Positions 47,473 through 50,689 of a DNA stretch of 50,689 bases are shown here, piece by piece. The stretch spans positions 1 to 50,689 of the forward strand of contig JAAMPI010000219.1 in assembly GCA_013054445.1 (NCBI GenBank), read 5' to 3'. The DNA comes from Cudoniella acicularis (taxonomy: Eukaryota > Ascomycota > Leotiomycetes > Helotiales > Helotiaceae). The first letter of the stretch is position 1. The number at the start of each line of letters is the position of its first letter. The translations under genes and the position numbers were made by a program. The notes beneath the pieces are model-generated. The model did no database searches. It was not told where the DNA came from and was given only the letters and a program-made list of their open reading frames with translations.

Positions 47473-47843
47473 CCCAGGCCTAGATTTATGAATATGATTC
47501 TCGTTTATCAATTTTAAATCTCTAAGGCCACGGTGAGAACAGCAACCCGCGAATAAGAACGCAGAACAGGGAAATATATAAGCATGCCGCACTCCCTCAA
47601 TCATCAACCATTAATGAGGCATCGTGCGGGACCTCTAGAGAACTTGTAGAAGACTTCAAGGACTAGGCGAGTCACGTGTGCGCAAGGCCCTCTTCGGCCA
47701 CCGTATTTTCAAGGGCTACCGTAACTAGGCGGCTGCCCCCATCCTCATCTTTGTTTTTCACTCAGCTCATGATCAACGACTCCAACTCATAATCCTAAAT
47801 ATGCTACGCCGCTTCACACACCTGGAGCTGTTTCATTGCACTT

Positions 47844-50081
47844 ATGACCGACGTTGAGATTCTGGTACATATCGCGGCCCCTAGTAATGGCCCAGATGAC
47901 GCTAGGTATAGAGCTTTGACACGTGCCTATTTGGATTTTGTACCCGCGACACGACGACCTTTGGACTACGAACCACAAGATCATGGAGCGAACGATGAAG
48001 CAGAAAAACCGAAGAGCGAGCTACAAGGAGAGCTCCATTATGGTAGTCAAGAGTCGTGGTCATCATATCGACCCGATGAGGAGGAAGAGAGTGAGAGTGG
48101 ACCCTCGAGGGCCTCACATTTAAGTCAGAGTCAAGGGGCCATCTCCCAATCTTTCTTGGATTCTCAATTCTCTTTCAATAGCGTTCTGGACAATGTTGAT
48201 TCTCCCCCATTTCAACACAGAGTCACGTGTTCTAAATCATCTTCTCGGAATCGTACCAGTCGAAGCCCAGAGCCAGACTCTTTAGAGTCATATCACCCTC
48301 CCCCGAGCACAATTGCTGACTCCCAGCCTGAAGCGGAGAGGGGGATGACTGCAGTATCTTCTCCCACGCGAATGCTGGAATTTTTTCTCCAGCGAATTGA
48401 GAGTTCCCAGGAATCACCGACAGATAACGCTTGGCGTCCGCCTTTGGGCGATGAAAAGGGCAATGCCAGAGTATCTGATAGCCAGGTTTCCCTAATACCC
48501 AGTTCGCAGGACTTTGAGCATGTGGCATCCTCCGATTCTGCAAATCAACCAACTTTTCCACGGCTGAGGGGCAACAATACCCGAGGTCCATTGTCGTCTC
48601 AGAGCCTTCTCGCAGAGCCAACATTGTCTACTTCCCCAATAGTACGAAAGCTTTTGCAATCAGCGAGGAGGGACTCTCAAAATATCACAAGTTCGCCTTC
48701 AAGTTCGAATGCTGCGATCGAGATTTATGTCCCGTCTCCACCAGCTCTTTTGGAGCCTTCTAGTTCCCTTCCGCAAAGCACAACTGATGAATCAGAAAGG
48801 CAACCATCAGCGGGTAATACTGGTTACGGGTCCTTGCCAATTTTCAACTCTGAACTTCGTGCCCTTCTATCGCCGCCCGAACGAGGAAGTCCACACCAAC
48901 CGCCAGCTCGAATCACGAAAGGCACCATCCCACTAGCCTTTCCGTCACCTATAGTGCCACCACCCCTCGTTTCACCAAGTACCGAAGCTCTAAATGTACA
49001 TGATGCTCAAAATGCTCAACCTCTAGGCGATGACTCAGAAGTCATCATACCAGAGACCTCGACGCCACCCGTTGTCCAATCCTCCCTCCCTCCAGCATTG
49101 ACCAAGAGTAGGACCGATCGGGTACCCAATCCAAGCTCTGGAACTGTGATCCCAGAAGCGTCTACTCTCCATAGAGCCAAATCGTCTTCCTTCGATACAG
49201 TTCTCGAACAAAACAAAGAGAACTTAACGAAAAGAATGGTTGCCGATGTACCCTCTACACAAGATCTAGAGACGAGCCTGAAGAGGCGATGCCTAGATAC
49301 AAACTCACCGGTCGAATACAGGTCTTCCTCCGCACCTCCTCGAACTATCCCTCCAATCAAATCAATGCTGGAGATGCCAGTGAGACCACAAAAAAGGCAG
49401 CGTGTTGAGGCAGGTCTCCCGGAGAAAGCTCACTCAAATCCGGACATCGAATCTAAACCTTCTCAGTATGTTCAAACTATTCCTGGGACCGAGTCTACGC
49501 TAGAGCTGCCTACAGGAGCGCAAAGGAGGCAGCGCATAGAGGCAAGTCCACCAGAGGAAAACGACAGATCGAGCCCTCTGCCATCTAGCCCGGCACCAGA
49601 GCCTCCGAGCTCCATGCCATGCCGAAGCCAAATGGCATCTTGGACCGACAAGATAGAGATCCGGGCGCCACTTCCGCAGACGTCGACCATGAATCTTACC
49701 CCTGATATGTTAATTACCGATCACTTGCACAAGTTAGCAAAGAAGATGCCTCTGGCACAACTTTACCTACCTACACAACAAACTCGGGAACTAAGACCAA
49801 TGGAACGAGGGTATTGGCTTCTTCGAACCGATTATTGGAAAGAAGATCTGCGAATGAGAAGTTGGAACTTTCTTGGGAATTACATTGGGCAGGGTCTAGC
49901 AGGATGGGGCGTTTGGAGCGTGAGAAGTGATGATTACGGAGAAGTTAGAGTATATTGCTGGGGAATTGTGGTGGAATATATCTACCTGCTGCTATTCATG
50001 GCGAGCGAGACTAAAATCAGGAAATTCGGGGCTACTTGGATAGCAGGGAATGGGGAGGCTATTATTAAGGTGGGGTCGTGA
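47844..50081 (+). CDS. Large disordered protein with conserved ends, unknown function
   Basis: This is an intronless 745 aa protein. The first 35 residues (MTDVEILVHIAAPS, then YRALTRAYLDF) look folded. Residues of about 40-630 are rich in S, P, E and Q, so probably disordered. The last 110 residues look like a compact domain with tryptophan- and glycine-rich blocks (RGYWLLRTDYW, GLAGWGVWSVR, YCWGIVVEYIYLLLFMAS). Inside the linker a 44-codon unit occurs twice in tandem (starting near 49344 and 49476), each with a KRQR or RRQR basic patch that could serve nuclear import. IPETST and IPEAST mark another short duplication. I do not recognise the family. Conserved ends around a variable middle suggest an adaptor or chromatin-associated role, but that is a guess. 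Confidence 0.8.
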   Translation: MTDVEILVHIAAPSNGPDDARYRALTRAYLDFVPATRRPLDYEPQDHGANDEAEKPKSELQGELHYGSQESWSSYRPDEEEESESGPSRASHLSQSQGAISQSFLDSQFSFNSVLDNVDSPPFQHRVTCSKSSSRNRTSRSPEPDSLESYHPPPSTIADSQPEAERGMTAVSSPTRMLEFFLQRIESSQESPTDNAWRPPLGDEKGNARVSDSQVSLIPSSQDFEHVASSDSANQPTFPRLRGNNTRGPLSSQSLLAEPTLSTSPIVRKLLQSARRDSQNITSSPSSSNAAIEIYVPSPPALLEPSSSLPQSTTDESERQPSAGNTGYGSLPIFNSELRALLSPPERGSPHQPPARITKGTIPLAFPSPIVPPPLVSPSTEALNVHDAQNAQPLGDDSEVIIPETSTPPVVQSSLPPALTKSRTDRVPNPSSGTVIPEASTLHRAKSSSFDTVLEQNKENLTKRMVADVPSTQDLETSLKRRCLDTNSPVEYRSSSAPPRTIPPIKSMLEMPVRPQKRQRVEAGLPEKAHSNPDIESKPSQYVQTIPGTESTLELPTGAQRRQRIEASPPEENDRSSPLPSSPAPEPPSSMPCRSQMASWTDKIEIRAPLPQTSTMNLTPDMLITDHLHKLAKKMPLAQLYLPTQQTRELRPMERGYWLLRTDYWKEDLRMRSWNFLGNYIGQGLAGWGVWSVRSDDYGEVRVYCWGIVVEYIYLLLFMASETKIRKFGATWIAGNGEAIIKVGS

Positions 50082-50642
50082 CATAGGATACTGGTTAGAG
50101 TTTAATGATACCCCTTTGAAGTTTTCAAAATTCTTCTGTTCTTCCTGCAACTACATTTGGAACGCCCTTGACACCTCCTTGTGCAAATCAGTACAAAGCT
50201 CAATCAATGAATAATGGATTCATTCAATACATTTATTTGCAGTATGATGCTTCTGCTTGTAAGATCCCCTAGTCACATAAGTATTCAATGGCTTACCTCG
50301 GTAAGACTCTATACCTATTAAAAAGCCTCAAATAACTAACTGGTCAAGGCGCATCTATTTCAACAGAAATCCCCTAGATCATACCCCTGACGACACCCCC
50401 AGTGTCCTTTGCCAGTACACAATATAAATTTAGTTTTGACCACAGTTTAGTCTATCCACTCATCTTTCACTTTTATCTTGGTTCGGTTTTGCTTCCACTG
50501 TCTTGTTTACCCAATCACAAGCTTCAAGTCAACGGGATTAAAATAAAGGTTCCTCACCCAAGTTCACAAAATTTTTGCGAAATTTTTCTCGACTCAATGC
50601 CCCCCTCACTCTCGCTAGCATTACCAATTATCGTAAAGACCC
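50082..50642. other. Intergenic region
   Basis: Between the long gene and the probable convergent gene at the right edge. No gene or repeat seen. Confidence 0.4.
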
Positions 50643-50689
50643 CTAAACCCGAATCCCATTCTCCTCATACATCCCCTCGATCAAAGCAT
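50643..50689 (-). CDS. Probable C-terminus of a gene continuing to the right
   Basis: The minus strand reads ALIEGMYEENGIRV followed by TAG (50645-50643), which looks like a natural protein end. The competing reading is a plus-strand start at the ATG near 50598, giving a proline- and serine-rich N terminus. I prefer the minus-strand reading weakly. Confidence 0.3.
   Translation of the reverse strand, partial: ALIEGMYEENGIRV

Overview
The window reads as a filamentous ascomycete (Pezizomycotina) genome. It has many short introns of 45-67 bases with GT...AG ends and CTAA-type branch points, a 2EXR-domain gene, an NLR-like relic with a nucleoside-phosphorylase domain, AT-rich intergenic stretches, and a fungal polyketide cluster. 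A leotiomycete is my guess from gene style only; nothing here proves the class.

Left flank (1-13.3 kb): a 2EXR gene cut by the window edge, a broken beta-propeller (3-carboxymuconate-cyclase-like) gene, a small multi-pass membrane protein gene, and a large broken NLR-type gene (nucleoside phosphorylase, NB-ARC, TPR). After these comes a gene-poor stretch holding a fragment with a 42-codon tandem repeat.

Centre (13.3-45.7 kb): a biosynthetic gene cluster of about 32 kb. In order it has a Baeyer-Villiger monooxygenase (-), a non-reducing polyketide synthase SAT-KS-AT-PT-ACP-ACP-TE of the wA/PksP/PKS1 type (-), a berberine-bridge-like FAD oxidase (+), a scytalone-dehydratase-like protein (-), an AflR-type Zn2Cys6 regulator (-), an aldo-keto reductase (-), an NmrA-like reductase (-), a T4HN/versicolorin-reductase-like SDR (+), an MFS transporter (-), a wax-synthase-like membrane acyltransferase (+), and a second, bicovalent-type berberine-bridge oxidase with a signal peptide (+). 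The synthase would make an aromatic naphthol or naphthopyrone. The SDR and dehydratase pair resembles DHN-melanin chemistry. The BVMO, the flavin oxidases and the acyltransferase point to a ring-modified, oxidised, perhaps acylated product. AflR-type sites (TCGN5CGR) lie upstream of several of these genes. I could not match the whole set to a known pathway.

The synthase carries a one-base frameshift at an 8-A run, and its SAT domain lacks the usual cysteine. The frameshift may be real or a homopolymer sequencing error; other frame breaks in the window also sit at A or T runs.

Four copies of a 255-281 bp inverted-repeat element (MITE-like) lie inside or next to the cluster. Right flank (45.7-50.7 kb): a decayed gene abutted by one of these elements, a short motif array, one long intronless gene of unknown function, and the probable 3' end of a minus-strand gene at the edge.
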